Shown: positions 28,831 through 38,622, counted from the stretch's first letter. The stretch is 64,000 nucleotides of DNA from Mycobacterium kubicae (GCF_015689175.1 NZ_CP065047.1:1426001-1490000); one strand, 5' to 3'. Notes: generated from the letters alone by a model not told the origin. A program made the numbers and translations.

Positions 28831-30204
28831 TCAGTTGTCCACAGACCCGGGGCCGGGCTCCTCGTCGCCGCGTTCGAGGTCGGCTTCCAAGTGGGACAGG
28901 GCCTCGTCGATACCGCTGGTGTCGCCGCCGATCACCCGGTCGATGAAGCCGGCCGGGTCGTCGAGATCCTCCGACGCGGGCAGCAGGTCGGGATGTTGCC
29001 AGACGGCATCGCGGGCGTCCATTCCGGCGGCCTGGGTCAGCCGATCCCACAGCGCACCGGCTTCGCGCAGCTTGCGGGGCCGCAGTTCCAGCCCCACCAG
29101 GGTCGCGAAGGTCTGTTCGGCGGGCCCGCCGCTGGCCCGGCGCCGTCGCAGCGTTTCGCTGAGCGCCGCCTCCCCGGGGAGCCGCTCACCCAGCGCGGCG
29201 GTCACGACGGTCTGCACCCAGCCCTCGATCAACGCCAGCAACGTTTCCAGCCGCTCCAGTGCCTGGGTCTGCGCGGGGGTCGCCTTGGGCTCGAAGACAC
29301 CCTGGCTCAGCAACTCCTCCATGGCGGCGGGATCGGTCAGCGACGCCGGGTTGAAGTCGCGGGCCAACTCCTCGATGCCGCTCATGTCGATCTTCATGCC
29401 CATCGCGTAGGCCTCGACCGCCCCCAGCAATTGGCTGGACAGCCAGGGCACGTGGCTGAACAAGCGGTGATGAGCGGCCTCGCGGGCGGCGAGGAACGTC
29501 AGGATCTCGCTGCGCGGTTGCTCCAGACCTACGGCGAAGGACTCCACCGCGTCCGGCATGATGGCGGCCACGCCTTTGGGGCCCAGCGGCAGGCCGATGT
29601 CGGTGGACGTCAGCACCTCACGCGAGAGCCGGCCCAGCGCCTGACCCAGCTGGGAACCGAACGCCATGCCGCCCATCGACGACATCATCGACAGCAGTGG
29701 GCCGGCCATGGACTTGGCTTCTTCGGGCAGCGAGGACACCCACACCGACGAAATCTGTTGCGCCATCGGGTCGCACAGCCGCTTCCAGGTCTGCAGCGTG
29801 TTGTCCACCCAATCGCTGGGACTCCAGGCGACGGACTTCGACGTGCCGGCCGGCAGCGCCGTCGCGCCGTTCAACCACGTTTCGGCCAGGTGCACCGCAT
29901 CGGCGATCGCGGAACTGGTGGTGGCCGGAATCGGCGCGACGAACCCGATGGAGCTCGAGGCGACCTGTCGGGCCAAGTCGTAGTTGACCGGACCGGAGTC
30001 TTTGCCGGAGGCCATCGCGCTGCCCACCCCGCCGAACATCTCGCCCAGCCGGGTGAAGATCTGCCCCAAGTCGGCCATGTCGAAGTTCCCGCCCATGCCG
30101 AAGGCGCCGAACGGGTTTGCCCCCGACCCGGAATTGGGATCGTTCTTGCCCTTGTCGCGCTCGGGGTCGTCTCCTGCGGAGAAGCCGAAAGGCAGGTCAG
30201 CCAT
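28831..30204 (-). CDS. zinc-dependent protease-like DUF2342 protein (Rv3195-like)
   Basis: A 457-residue protein of the DUF2342 family, distantly related to zincin proteases. It starts with a Gly/Asp/Asn-rich acidic region and then shows FLAAREAAHHRLFSHVPWL near residue 220, an E-x-x-H-H variant of the zinc motif, followed by AVEAYAMGMKIDM, whose Glu may be a third ligand. The end is acidic and unstructured. I chose MADLPFGFS at 30204; an ATG at 30222 is also in frame. It heads an operon with the cyclodehydratase-like gene and diverges from the PDZ protease gene. Confidence 0.8.
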   Translation of the reverse strand: MADLPFGFSAGDDPERDKGKNDPNSGSGANPFGAFGMGGNFDMADLGQIFTRLGEMFGGVGSAMASGKDSGPVNYDLARQVASSSIGFVAPIPATTSSAIADAVHLAETWLNGATALPAGTSKSVAWSPSDWVDNTLQTWKRLCDPMAQQISSVWVSSLPEEAKSMAGPLLSMMSSMGGMAFGSQLGQALGRLSREVLTSTDIGLPLGPKGVAAIMPDAVESFAVGLEQPRSEILTFLAAREAAHHRLFSHVPWLSSQLLGAVEAYAMGMKIDMSGIEELARDFNPASLTDPAAMEELLSQGVFEPKATPAQTQALERLETLLALIEGWVQTVVTAALGERLPGEAALSETLRRRRASGGPAEQTFATLVGLELRPRKLREAGALWDRLTQAAGMDARDAVWQHPDLLPASEDLDDPAGFIDRVIGGDTSGIDEALSHLEADLERGDEEPGPGSVDN

Positions 30205-30293
30205 GATGTCAACGGTACCCATCGCAAGACCGGAAAGCGCGCGTCGCCGTCACGCTCGCAGCTGAATCGCCGCTCGGTAGGTCCGTCTAGTGT

Positions 30294-31322
30294 ATGGGCG
30301 TGAACAGGCGGATTTTGACCCTCATGGTCGCGCTGGTGCCGATCCTGGTGTTCGGGGTGTTGCTGGCGGTGGTGACGGTGCCGTTTGTCTCACTGGGCCC
30401 GGGGCCCACGTTCGACACGCTCGGCGAGGTCGAGGGCAAGCAGGTCGTCCAGATCGAAGGCACGCAAACACATCCGACGTCGGGTCATCTCAACATGACG
30501 ACGGTGTCCCAGCGTGACGACCTGACCCTGGGTGAAGCGTTGACGCTGTGGCTTTCCGGACAGGAGCAGCTGGTGCCGCGCGACTTGGTCTACCCGCCGG
30601 GCAAATCCCGCGACGAGGTCGACAAAGCCAACAACGCCGACTTCAAGAACTCCGAAGACAGCGCCGAATACGCCGCCCTGGGCTACCTGAAGTATCCGGA
30701 GGCGGTCACCGTCGCCACCGTCAGCGATCCCGGGCCGTCGGTCGGCAAGCTCAAACCCGGCGACGCCATCGACATGGTCAACGGCACCCCGGTGGCCAAC
30801 GTCGACCAGTTCACCTCGCTGCTGAAGGCGACCAAGCCGGGACAGGTCGTGACCATCGACTTCCGGCGCAAGAACTCACCCGCCGGCGTCACGCAGATCA
30901 CGCTGGGCACCAACAAGGACCGCGCCTACGGGTTCCTGGGCGTCGCGGTGCTCGATGCGCCCTGGGCGCCGTTCTCGGTCAGCTTCAACCTCGCCAACAT
31001 CGGCGGTCCCTCGGCCGGGCTGATGTTCAGCCTGGCCGTCGTCGACAAGCTGACCACCGGAGACCTGGCCGGCACCAACTTCGTCGCGGGCACCGGCACC
31101 ATCTCCGTCGACGGCAAGGTGGGCCCCATCGGCGGAATCACCCACAAGATGGCGGCCGCCCGCGCGGCCGGTGCCACGGTGTTCTTGGTGCCGGCCAAGA
31201 ACTGCTACGAGGCCGCCTCCGACGATCCGCCCGGGCTGCGGTTGGTGAAGGTCGAGACGCTCGGTCAGGCGGTGGACGCTCTGCACGCCATGACGACCGG
31301 GGCGCCGACGCCCAGTTGCTAG
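30294..31322 (+). CDS. membrane-anchored PDZ/Lon-like protease (Rv3194c-like)
   Basis: A 342-residue protein with an N-terminal membrane anchor (about residues 8-32), a PDZ domain (VSDPGPSVGKLKPGDAIDMVNG, near 140-165 on) and a C-terminal Lon-type catalytic domain. The Ser/Lys dyad is Ser240 in NIGGPSAGLMF and Lys285 in GGITHKMAAA. Family knowledge places it outside the membrane, processing exported or membrane proteins; its substrate is unknown. The ATG at 30294 follows the divergent DUF2342 start by 89 bp. Confidence 0.9.
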   Translation: MGVNRRILTLMVALVPILVFGVLLAVVTVPFVSLGPGPTFDTLGEVEGKQVVQIEGTQTHPTSGHLNMTTVSQRDDLTLGEALTLWLSGQEQLVPRDLVYPPGKSRDEVDKANNADFKNSEDSAEYAALGYLKYPEAVTVATVSDPGPSVGKLKPGDAIDMVNGTPVANVDQFTSLLKATKPGQVVTIDFRRKNSPAGVTQITLGTNKDRAYGFLGVAVLDAPWAPFSVSFNLANIGGPSAGLMFSLAVVDKLTTGDLAGTNFVAGTGTISVDGKVGPIGGITHKMAAARAAGATVFLVPAKNCYEAASDDPPGLRLVKVETLGQAVDALHAMTTGAPTPSC

Positions 31323-31417
31323 TTGCGCAATCCGGTCCAGCCTGCCCGATGCGTACAGTTGTGACCGTCTAGAAAATCTCTAGCAACCGCCAGCCAAACC
31401 GAGCAGGAGCGTGGCCA

Positions 31418-34399
31418 GTGGGGATGCGGCCGACCGCAAGGATGCCGAAGCTGACCCGGCGTAGTCGGATTCTGATCCTGATCGCACTGGGTGTGATCGT
31501 GTTGCTGCTTGCCGGGCCCCGCTTGATCGACGCCTATGTCGACTGGCTGTGGTTCGGGGAACTCGGCTATCGCTCGGTGTTCACCACCGTGCTCGTCACC
31601 CGCATCGTGGTTTTCCTCCTGGCGGGTCTGCTCGTGGGCGGCATCGTGTTCGGCGGGCTCGCGCTGGCCTACCGCAGCCGCCCGGTCTTCGTGCCGAGCA
31701 ACGACAACGATCCGGTGGCCCGATATCGCGCCGTCGTGATGGGCCGGCTGCGCCTGGTCGGCATCGGCGTTCCGGCGTCGATCGGTGTGCTGGCCGGCGT
31801 GGTGGCCCAGAGCTACTGGGTTCGCATCCAGCTGTTCCTGCACGGCGGCGACTTCGGCATCACCGATCCCCAATTCGGCAAGGATCTCGGGTTCTACGCC
31901 TTCGAATTGCCGTTCTACCGGCTGGTGCTCAGCTTTGTGTTCGTCGCCGTGTTCCTCGCCTTCGTGGCGAATCTGGTGGCGCACTACATCTTCGGCGGCA
32001 TCCGGCTGTCCGGTCGCACGGGCGCGCTGAGCCGCTCGGCGCGTATCCAGCTGGTCACCCTGGTCGGTGTGCTGGTACTGCTCAAGGCCGTCGCCTACTG
32101 GCTGGACCGCTACGAGCTGCTGTCCCACACCCGCGGCGGCAAGCCGTTCACCGGGGCCGGCTACACCGACATCAACGCGGTTTTGCCCGCCAAGCTGATC
32201 CTGATGGCGATCGCGGTGATCTGCGCGGCGGCGGTGTTCTCCGCGATCACTCTGCGCGACTTGCGCATACCTGCCATCGGCTTGGTGTTGCTGCTGCTGT
32301 CGTCACTGATAGTCGGCGCCGCATGGCCGCTGATCGTCGAGCAAATCAGCGTCAAACCCAATGCGGCGCAAAAGGAAAGCGAATACATCAGCCGAAGTAT
32401 CAGCGCGACACGACAGGCCTATGGCCTGACGTCAGACGTGGTGACATACCGCAACTACACCGGTGACAGCGCAGCGACCGCCCAGCAGGTCGCCGCCGAC
32501 CGCGCGACCACCTCCAACATCCGCTTGCTCGACCCCACCATCGTCAGCCCGGCGTTCACGCAGTTCCAGCAGGGCAAGAACTTCTACTACTTCCCCGACC
32601 AGCTGTCCATCGACCGCTACGTCGACCGCACCGGCAGCCTGCGCGACTACGTCGTCGCCGCCCGAGAACTCAACCCCGACCGGCTGATCGACAACCAACG
32701 CGACTGGATCAACCGGCACACGGTGTACACCCACGGCAACGGGTTCATCGCATCACCGGCCAACACCGTGCGCGGCATCGCCAACGACCCCAACCAAAAC
32801 GGCGGCTACCCCGAGTTCCTCGCCAACGTCGTCGGCGCCAACGGCACCGTCGTGTCCGACGGGCCCGCGCCGCTGGATCAGCCCCGGATCTATTTCGGTC
32901 CGGTCATCTCCAACACCGCCGCCGACTACGCGATTGTGGGCAAGAACGGCGCCGACCGCGAGTACGACTACGAAACCAGCGCGGAGACCAAGAACTACAC
33001 CTACACCGGCACCGGCGGCGTCGCGATCGGCAGCTGGCTGTCGCGCAGCGTCTTCGCCGCGAAGTTCGCCGAGCGAAACTTCCTGTTCTCCAACGTGATC
33101 GGCAACAACAGCAGGATCTTGTTCAACCGGGACCCCGCGCAACGGGTGGAGGCGGTGGCGCCGTGGCTGACCACCGACAGCGCGGTCTACCCGGCGATCG
33201 TCAACAAGCGTCTGGTGTGGATCATCGACGGCTACACCACCTTGGACAACTACCCATACTCGGAGCTGACGTCGTTGTCGTCAGCGACCGCGGACTCCAC
33301 CGAGGTGGCGTTCAACCGGTTGGCGCCGGACAAGAAGGTGTCCTACATCCGCAACTCGGTGAAGGCCACGGTCGACGCCTACGACGGCACCGTGACGCTC
33401 TACCAGCAGGACGAGAAGGACCCCGTGTTGCGGGCCTGGATGCAGGTGTTCCCCGGCACCGTCAAACCCAAGAGCGACATCACGCCCGAACTCGCCGAGC
33501 ACCTGCGCTACCCCGAGGACCTGTTCAAGGTGCAGCGGATGCTGCTGGCCAAGTACCACGTCAACGATCCGGTGACGTTCTTCTCCACCTCGGATTTCTG
33601 GGACGTGCCGCTGGACCCGAACCCGACCGCCAGCAGCTATCAGCCGCCGTACTACATCGTCGCCAATAACATTGCCAAGGAAGACAATTCGGCGTCGTAT
33701 CAGCTGACCAGCGCGATGAACCGGTTCAAGCGTGACTACCTGGCCGCCTATATCAGCGCCAGTTCCGATCCCGGGACGTACGGCAAGATCACGGTGCTGA
33801 CCATCCCGGGTCAGGTCAACGGTCCCAAGCTGGCCAACAACGCGATCACCACCGATCCCGCGGTGTCTCAAGACCTCGGTGTGATCGGGCGGGACAACCA
33901 GAACCGCATCCGCTGGGGCAATCTGCTGACGCTGCCGGTGGCCCAGGGCGGGCTGCTGTATGTGGAACCGGTGTATGCGTCGCCGGGCGCCAGTGACGCC
34001 GCGTCGTCCTACCCGCGGTTGATCCGGGTGGCGATGATGTACAACGACAAGATCGGGTACGGGCCCACCGTGGGCGACGCGCTCAACGGGCTGTTCGGGC
34101 CGGGCGCGAGCGCCGCCGCGACGCAGATACAGCCGACCGATGGCGGGGCAGGGCCCAAGCCGCCGGCCAGTCCACCGCCACCGGCGGCTGGACCGGGAAC
34201 TCCGCCCCCGACGGCGGCCGTGCCTCCTCCGCCGGACGGGTCGGCCACGCTCTCGGCCGCCAAAGCCGCTGCGCTGCAAGAGGTTCAGGCGGCAATCGGT
34301 GCTGCGCGGGACGCGCAGAAGAAGGGTGATTTCGCCGCCTACGGCTCGGCGCTGCAGCGCCTCGACGACGCGATCACCAAGTTCAACAACACCAAGTAA
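31418..34399 (+). CDS. UPF0182 large membrane protein (Rv3193c-like)
   Basis: A 993-residue protein with about seven hydrophobic segments in its first 320 residues and a large domain, probably extracytoplasmic, after that. A Pro/Ala-rich linker (about residues 910-935) precedes a final helix that is Ala/Lys-rich and likely coiled. Function is unknown, though the family is universal in mycobacteria. Start is GTG at 31418, with GCAGGAGC eight bases upstream; ATG at 31424 is also possible. The preceding protease gene lies 95 bp away on the same strand. Confidence 0.9.
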   Translation: MGMRPTARMPKLTRRSRILILIALGVIVLLLAGPRLIDAYVDWLWFGELGYRSVFTTVLVTRIVVFLLAGLLVGGIVFGGLALAYRSRPVFVPSNDNDPVARYRAVVMGRLRLVGIGVPASIGVLAGVVAQSYWVRIQLFLHGGDFGITDPQFGKDLGFYAFELPFYRLVLSFVFVAVFLAFVANLVAHYIFGGIRLSGRTGALSRSARIQLVTLVGVLVLLKAVAYWLDRYELLSHTRGGKPFTGAGYTDINAVLPAKLILMAIAVICAAAVFSAITLRDLRIPAIGLVLLLLSSLIVGAAWPLIVEQISVKPNAAQKESEYISRSISATRQAYGLTSDVVTYRNYTGDSAATAQQVAADRATTSNIRLLDPTIVSPAFTQFQQGKNFYYFPDQLSIDRYVDRTGSLRDYVVAARELNPDRLIDNQRDWINRHTVYTHGNGFIASPANTVRGIANDPNQNGGYPEFLANVVGANGTVVSDGPAPLDQPRIYFGPVISNTAADYAIVGKNGADREYDYETSAETKNYTYTGTGGVAIGSWLSRSVFAAKFAERNFLFSNVIGNNSRILFNRDPAQRVEAVAPWLTTDSAVYPAIVNKRLVWIIDGYTTLDNYPYSELTSLSSATADSTEVAFNRLAPDKKVSYIRNSVKATVDAYDGTVTLYQQDEKDPVLRAWMQVFPGTVKPKSDITPELAEHLRYPEDLFKVQRMLLAKYHVNDPVTFFSTSDFWDVPLDPNPTASSYQPPYYIVANNIAKEDNSASYQLTSAMNRFKRDYLAAYISASSDPGTYGKITVLTIPGQVNGPKLANNAITTDPAVSQDLGVIGRDNQNRIRWGNLLTLPVAQGGLLYVEPVYASPGASDAASSYPRLIRVAMMYNDKIGYGPTVGDALNGLFGPGASAAATQIQPTDGGAGPKPPASPPPPAAGPGTPPPTAAVPPPPDGSATLSAAKAAALQEVQAAIGAARDAQKKGDFAAYGSALQRLDDAITKFNNTK

Positions 34400-34428
34400 T
34401 CCCCGGCCGGCCGGCTCCCCGGCCTGCC

Positions 34429-34488
34429 GCGAGCGTGCGTGTCTGCACAGCGACACGCCGTCACAGCTGACATTCTGCGCACGCTCGC
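34429..34488 (+). repeat. palindromic intergenic element between convergent genes
   Basis: GCGAGCGTGCG at 34429-34439 and CGCACGCTCGC at 34478-34488 are perfect 11-base arms around a 38-base centre. It sits between the convergent UPF0182 and luciferase-like genes, where it could act as a two-way terminator, although no T tract follows. I have the impression that similar elements are scattered in other non-tuberculous mycobacteria, but could not check. Confidence 0.7.
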
Positions 34489-34510
34489 CGACGTCAGCCC
34501 AAGACGAACC

Positions 34511-35524
34511 TCAGCCGCCCAGCCGCCGCGCGACCTCTCCGTACCGTTCGAAACGCTCCATATCGCCCACCGCGTTGTAGAACACCAGTCGCGTTGCCAC
34601 CCCGGCGTACTTCGCGGCCAGCGCATCGGCCAGGCCGTCCCAGGTCGCCTCGGTGGCGAAGACGGCGATGTGTTCATCCGTCACCGCAGCCGCCATCCCT
34701 GCGAAGTCACCGGCCTTCTGCTTCTCCCGGATCCGCGCCGTCGTGCCCTCGAAGCCCGCCTCGTCCCAGATGAACGCGTAGTTCGGCGTGCTCCCGTAGA
34801 AGGCCATGCTGGCGCGCACCGACTCCCGGTTCCGCTCGCGCTCCTCGTCGGTGTCGCCGACGATCGTCAGCACCGGCACGATCACCGCGATGTCCGACGG
34901 TGCACGCCCCGCTTTCGCCGCCCCCGCCGCAACGTTGGGCATGACGTGGCGGGTCAGGTATCCCGGTTCGCCGATCGGGTGCACGTGCACCCCGTCGGCG
35001 ACCTCACCGGCCATCCGCAACATCCACGGATTGACCGCGGCCACATCGACTTTGGGATCGGGTGCGTCGATCGGACCCGCGCTCCACTGCGCAGTGATGA
35101 AGTCCAGATCGTAGAAGTCGCCGTGATGGTCGAGCTTGCCGGTGCGGAACGCGTCGAAACACGCCTTGACCGCGCGCACGTAATCGCGCATCCGCGGACC
35201 GGGGCGTTCGAACGGCACCCCGTAGCGCCGCACGACGTGGGTCCGCACCTGGGTGCCCAAGCCGAGTCGAAACCGCCCACCGGTTGCCTCCTGCAGCTCC
35301 CACGCCGCGGCCGCCGTGACGAACGGACTGCGGGGAAAAGCCACCGCAACACCGGTAGACAGCTCCAGGCCCGGCGCTGCCTGTGACGCGACGGCGGCGT
35401 TGAGATAGGCCGTGCGGCCGGTCTCGGTGAACAGCAGTCCGGAAAACCCCGCGGCCTGCGTCCGGCGGGCCAGCTCACCTGTCTGGCCCAGCGGCTGGGG
35501 GATCGTCATCACATCGATGTGCAC
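34511..35524 (-). CDS. LLM-class F420-dependent oxidoreductase (TIGR03617-like)
   Basis: A 337-residue bacterial-luciferase-like TIM barrel, most likely binding the deazaflavin F420. Supporting parts are GFSGLLFTETGRTAYLN near residues 27-43, RFRLGLGTQVRTHV near 83-96, and AGEVADGVHVHPIG near 171-184. Related proteins reduce or oxidise a wide range of small molecules, so the substrate cannot be named. It lies alone on its strand at the edge of the accessory region and diverges from the cupin gene, with 74 bp between. Confidence 0.87.
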   Translation of the reverse strand: MHIDVMTIPQPLGQTGELARRTQAAGFSGLLFTETGRTAYLNAAVASQAAPGLELSTGVAVAFPRSPFVTAAAAWELQEATGGRFRLGLGTQVRTHVVRRYGVPFERPGPRMRDYVRAVKACFDAFRTGKLDHHGDFYDLDFITAQWSAGPIDAPDPKVDVAAVNPWMLRMAGEVADGVHVHPIGEPGYLTRHVMPNVAAGAAKAGRAPSDIAVIVPVLTIVGDTDEERERNRESVRASMAFYGSTPNYAFIWDEAGFEGTTARIREKQKAGDFAGMAAAVTDEHIAVFATEATWDGLADALAAKYAGVATRLVFYNAVGDMERFERYGEVARRLGG

Positions 35525-35598
35525 GGCGCAACACTATGCCGGACCCCGACGTCGGCCTAGTGGCGCCAATTCGTTAGAAGAACCCAATAATCAATATT

Positions 35599-36126
35599 GT
35601 GCTGCTATCCGAGTTCAACTTCAGCGCGGTCCTCCCCAGGGTCGAACACACGCCACCCGGCCAAACACTCGACGTCTTCGGTGGAACCGTCGAATTCCTC
35701 AGCTCGTCAAAGGAATTCTGTGTGATGCGCGCGGTCATACCGCCCGGCGGCGTCGTCGCGCTGCACCGGCATCCGGACCCCGAAGATTTCTTCATCCTCT
35801 CCGGACGTCACGAAGTCCTGGTGTCCGAAGGGGATCGGCTGGTGTGGCGCGAGGCATGCGCGGGTGACTATGTGCGCATCCCCGGCGACGTCCTGCACGC
35901 CCACCGCAACATCACCGACGAGCCGGCGGTTGATCTGGTCGTCACCACCCCGAAGCTGGGCCGCTTCTTCTACGACATCGGCCGCCCGGTGACCGGCGAC
36001 CTACCACCGCGGACGCCGGAAGAAGTCGCGCACTTCGTCGAAACATCCATCCGGTACGGCTACGTGCTGGGGACGCCGGAAGAAAACGCCGCCGTCGGCA
36101 TCGACCTGCCGCCGTTCTTCGGTTAG
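35599..36126 (+). CDS. cupin-domain protein
   Basis: A 175-residue single cupin barrel. Motif 1 is GGVVALHRHPDPEDFFILSG near residues 52-71, with His and Glu metal ligands; motif 2 is PGDVLHAHRNI near 95-105. It should bind a metal, but the reaction is unknown; candidates include dioxygenases, isomerases and binding proteins. The GTG at 35599 has no ribosome-binding site and lies just after TAATCA (35588-35593), so the transcript may be leaderless. It overlaps the convergent TetR gene by 4 bp. Confidence 0.8.
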   Translation: MLLSEFNFSAVLPRVEHTPPGQTLDVFGGTVEFLSSSKEFCVMRAVIPPGGVVALHRHPDPEDFFILSGRHEVLVSEGDRLVWREACAGDYVRIPGDVLHAHRNITDEPAVDLVVTTPKLGRFFYDIGRPVTGDLPPRTPEEVAHFVETSIRYGYVLGTPEENAAVGIDLPPFFG

Positions 36127-36773
36127 CGCCGCGCCAGTAGCGCCACGGTGGCTTGCGCGAGCAACCACTGCTCGGCATCGTCCCATGCCCAGCCACGGTC
36201 GGCGACCAGCAGATGCCACGCGTCGTGGCCGAAGTAGAACCACAGGACGTCGGTGGCTCGGCTTTCGGTCATTCCAGCGGGCGTCGCCTTGAGCGTGCGC
36301 AGCCGCCGCGCGACGTGACTCAGCGCCCGACGGTACTCGTCGTTGGATTGCTGAAGAATCGAAGCGGCGTTAGCATCAACCGCCGCAGCGTGTTTCAGCA
36401 CCTCGATGATGTCATGGTAACGCTCGTTGTCCACGCGGGTGCCGTGCGCGGCGATCCCGAGAATCTCGTTGCCGGACTTGCTCTTGCGGACCGCCGACAG
36501 GGTCTGGTCGACGATGGGGTCCTTGACGGCCTCGTCGATGAGGGTGCCCAAGATCGCCGCCTTGCCACCGGTACTGGCATACACCGTCGGTAACGCCAAA
36601 GACGCCGCCGCTGCGATGTCGCCGACGGTCACTTTCCCGTAACCGTGGTCGAGGAACAGCCGCATGGCGCTGTCGAGAATCTTTCGGCGCGTGGCCAACG
36701 CGGCCTGTGCCCGCAGCGTCGATTGATAGGGGCGAGGACGCCTCGTCGACGTGCCCTCTGATGACGCTGCCAT
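36123..36773 (-). CDS. TetR-family transcriptional regulator
   Basis: A 216-residue TetR protein. The DNA-binding domain starts with AALATRRKILDSAMRLFLDH near residue 25, and the recognition helix is in ASLALPTVYASTGGK near 58-72. The C-terminal ligand domain contains ATDVLWFYFGHDAWHLLVAD. The 398-bp space to the next genes (36774-37171) holds regulatory site A, a very short ORF and a hairpin. It may control those genes, the cupin gene, or itself; sequence alone does not decide. Confidence 0.87.
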   Translation of the reverse strand: MAASSEGTSTRRPRPYQSTLRAQAALATRRKILDSAMRLFLDHGYGKVTVGDIAAAASLALPTVYASTGGKAAILGTLIDEAVKDPIVDQTLSAVRKSKSGNEILGIAAHGTRVDNERYHDIIEVLKHAAAVDANAASILQQSNDEYRRALSHVARRLRTLKATPAGMTESRATDVLWFYFGHDAWHLLVADRGWAWDDAEQWLLAQATVALLARR

Positions 36774-36863
36774 GGTCCCTCCTCGACGTCACGCCGTCGA
36801 AGGACGCCTGAGCAGAGGATAGTTCGCGCAAGCACTTTCCGGGGTATGTGGCACCGGCGGATC

Positions 36864-36888
36864 GTGTCGCTTTTTGTGGGAACGACGA
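36864..36888 (+). promoter_or_regulatory. shared regulatory motif, site A
   Basis: GTGTCGCTTTTTGTGGGAA followed by CGACG. It matches site B at 40434 over 19 bases with one mismatch. The two TGT triplets are 10 bases apart, the one-helical-turn direct-repeat spacing usual for AraC-type regulators. It precedes the short ORF at 36959 and the first FAD oxidoreductase. Confidence 0.65.
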
Positions 36889-36958
36889 CCGAAATCGTAA
36901 CGGTCCCATGGCCGACGGTTCTTCAGACTGGCTATGAGAGCCAAACGAAAGGGGCACC

Positions 36959-37033
36959 ATGGCCTTCCAGTCGCCCGGCACCGTTTTGGTACGCGAGTTC
37001 CTTCGCGACACAGCGGACGACTTGCTCTTTTGA
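36959..37033 (+). CDS. possible 24-codon leader peptide
   Basis: An ATG at 36959, preceded by a strong GAAAGGGG site eight bases upstream, opens a 24-codon frame ending with TGA at 37033. The peptide reads MAFQSPGTVLVREF and ends DDLLF. It is followed after seven bases by a perfect hairpin. It lies between regulatory site A and the FAD oxidoreductase gene, so it could be a leader peptide coupled to that hairpin, or the N-terminal stump of a lost gene. I recognise no family. Confidence 0.4.
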   Translation: MAFQSPGTVLVREFLRDTADDLLF

Positions 37034-37040
37034 TCATTCG

Positions 37041-37060
37041 CGCAGGGCCTCTGCCCTGCG
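37041..37060 (+). terminator. hairpin after the 24-codon ORF
   Basis: CGCAGGGC (37041-37048) and GCCCTGCG (37053-37060) form a perfect 8-bp stem with a CTCT loop, seven bases after the ORF stop. The following CTTTGCGG is not a true T tract, so termination would be weak or Rho-assisted. The remaining 110 bases before the oxidoreductase start show nothing I can assign. Confidence 0.45.
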
Positions 37061-37183
37061 CTTTGCGGTATGCGCCGCCAGCGCCGCGCTTGAGCGCGAG
37101 CCGAGACGTAATCATCGCGACCGGTCACCGGCTGGCTGCACGCGCCGTCAGCGGCGACATCACACCACAGTTTGGAGACGAGT

Positions 37184-38527
37184 TTGCCGGAAATCGGTGG
37201 TAGCGCAGTAGTTCTCGGAGCCAGCATCAGCGGGCTGCTGGCGGCGCGGGTGCTTGCCGACTTCTACAGCAATGTGACCGTGGTCGAACGCGACATTCTC
37301 CCGGACGGTCCGCTGACGCGTCGTGGAGTGCCGCAAGGCGGCTTGCCGCACATTCCGGCGGCCCGGGTAACCCGGATTTTGCACCAGCTGTTTCCCGAAT
37401 TCCTCGACGAGCTGGTCGCCGGGGGCGCCCGGGTCTGGAACGACGGTGATCTGTCGCGGCTGTGCCTGACCTTCGGCGGACACCAACTGCTGCGTACCGG
37501 CACGATCCCCGAACCGGAATCCCTTGTCGTCCACTATGCACACCGCCCGTTTCTCGAGTGGCGGCTACGTCACCGGGTGCACGCGATACCGAACGTCGAG
37601 TTCATGCAAGGCTGCGACGCCGTGCGGTTGACGGCTCACCACCCCGGTCGCGTGACCGGTGTTGTGGTGGCGCAGCGCGACTCGGGAGCCGAACAAACCT
37701 TGGCCGCGGATTTGGTCGTGGACGCCACCGGGCGCGGTTCGCGGACCCCGATATTCCTCGAGCAACTCGGCTACGGTCGTCCGCGCGAAGACGAACTGAA
37801 AGTACACGTCACCTACTCGGGTCTGCCGGTCCACGTAGCGCCGGGTACGTTGCGCGAGAACATCACTCTCACCGCAGCCGAACCCAGCCGCCCCGTGGCG
37901 TTCGCGATGTTCGCGGGCGAGAAGGACAACTACATGCTGGCGGTGCAAACGCTTGCCGGCCAACCGGCGCCCAGCGATCGTGCGGCGTTGTTGAGTTGCC
38001 TGATCGACATCGCGCCCGCGCATGTGCTCGCCGCAGCGCGCTCGGCAGAACCACTTGCCGATGTCACACAGTACAAGTTCCCGTCTAATCGCTGGCGACG
38101 CTACGACAAGCTGCTACGCACACCCGACGGCCTGATCGTGATGGGCGATGCCATGTGCAGTTTCAATCCCCTTTACGGCCAGGGAATGTCGATCGCGGCC
38201 ATCGAAGCGACGATCCTGGGGGACTGTCTGCGACACAACACCGAAAACCTACCGCGTCGATTTTTCGGCCTCGCTGCCAAAGAGATTGGCGTTGCTTGGC
38301 AGACAGCGGTCAGTTCCGATCTGGCGTTGCCGCAGATCGCCGGAAAACGAACCCTGTCGGTGCGGCTCAGGAACGCTCTGGTGGACCGCATGGTGTTCGC
38401 GGCGCGGACCGATCCAGCGATGGTCCAGCGCTTCTTGCAGTTGATGAACATGGTCGGTCCCCGCTCGGAGTTGTTCCGGCCGTCCACGCTGCTGCGGATG
38501 GCCGCGAAAAGACGAGCTGCAGCTTAG
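37184..38527 (+). CDS. FAD-dependent oxidoreductase, copy 1
   Basis: A 447-residue flavoprotein of the PHBH/2-polyprenylphenol-hydroxylase type. The N-terminal FAD fold shows VVLGASISGLLAARVLAD and VVERD; DATGRGSRTP sits mid-protein, and GDAMCSFNPLYGQGMS is the second FAD motif. Family members hydroxylate or epoxidise small or lipid substrates using NAD(P)H and oxygen. It is a clear paralogue of the gene at 42179-43573, alignable over its whole length. I chose the TTG at 37184 because GGAG lies six bases before it; TTG at 37172 is an alternative. Confidence 0.83.
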   Translation: MPEIGGSAVVLGASISGLLAARVLADFYSNVTVVERDILPDGPLTRRGVPQGGLPHIPAARVTRILHQLFPEFLDELVAGGARVWNDGDLSRLCLTFGGHQLLRTGTIPEPESLVVHYAHRPFLEWRLRHRVHAIPNVEFMQGCDAVRLTAHHPGRVTGVVVAQRDSGAEQTLAADLVVDATGRGSRTPIFLEQLGYGRPREDELKVHVTYSGLPVHVAPGTLRENITLTAAEPSRPVAFAMFAGEKDNYMLAVQTLAGQPAPSDRAALLSCLIDIAPAHVLAAARSAEPLADVTQYKFPSNRWRRYDKLLRTPDGLIVMGDAMCSFNPLYGQGMSIAAIEATILGDCLRHNTENLPRRFFGLAAKEIGVAWQTAVSSDLALPQIAGKRTLSVRLRNALVDRMVFAARTDPAMVQRFLQLMNMVGPRSELFRPSTLLRMAAKRRAAA

Positions 38528-38565
38528 CGATGCCTTTCCGAGCCGGTATTCGATGGAAGGACACC

Positions 38566-38592
38566 ATGGGTCGAAGTGACAACGACACCTAA
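38566..38592 (+). pseudogene. 5' remnant of a SAM-dependent methyltransferase gene
   Basis: An ATG with GGAAGGACACC upstream encodes MGRSDNDT and then stops. The same signature opens the intact methyltransferase at 44740 (MKRTDNDTWDLASS) and mycobacterial methyltransferases of that family in general. After the TAA no similarity to the rest of the gene is visible. I read it as the first eight codons of a deleted second copy, lying after FAD oxidoreductase copy 1. Confidence 0.55.
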
Positions 38593-38622
38593 TATGTGCT
38601 TGGCCCGGGATGCGGCCGCTCG

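Noticed and set aside
36864..36888. Reading the shared motif as a SigF or ECF sigma-factor promoter
   Set aside because: GGGAA resembles parts of such promoters, but no matching second hexamer occurs at a constant distance in the five sites.
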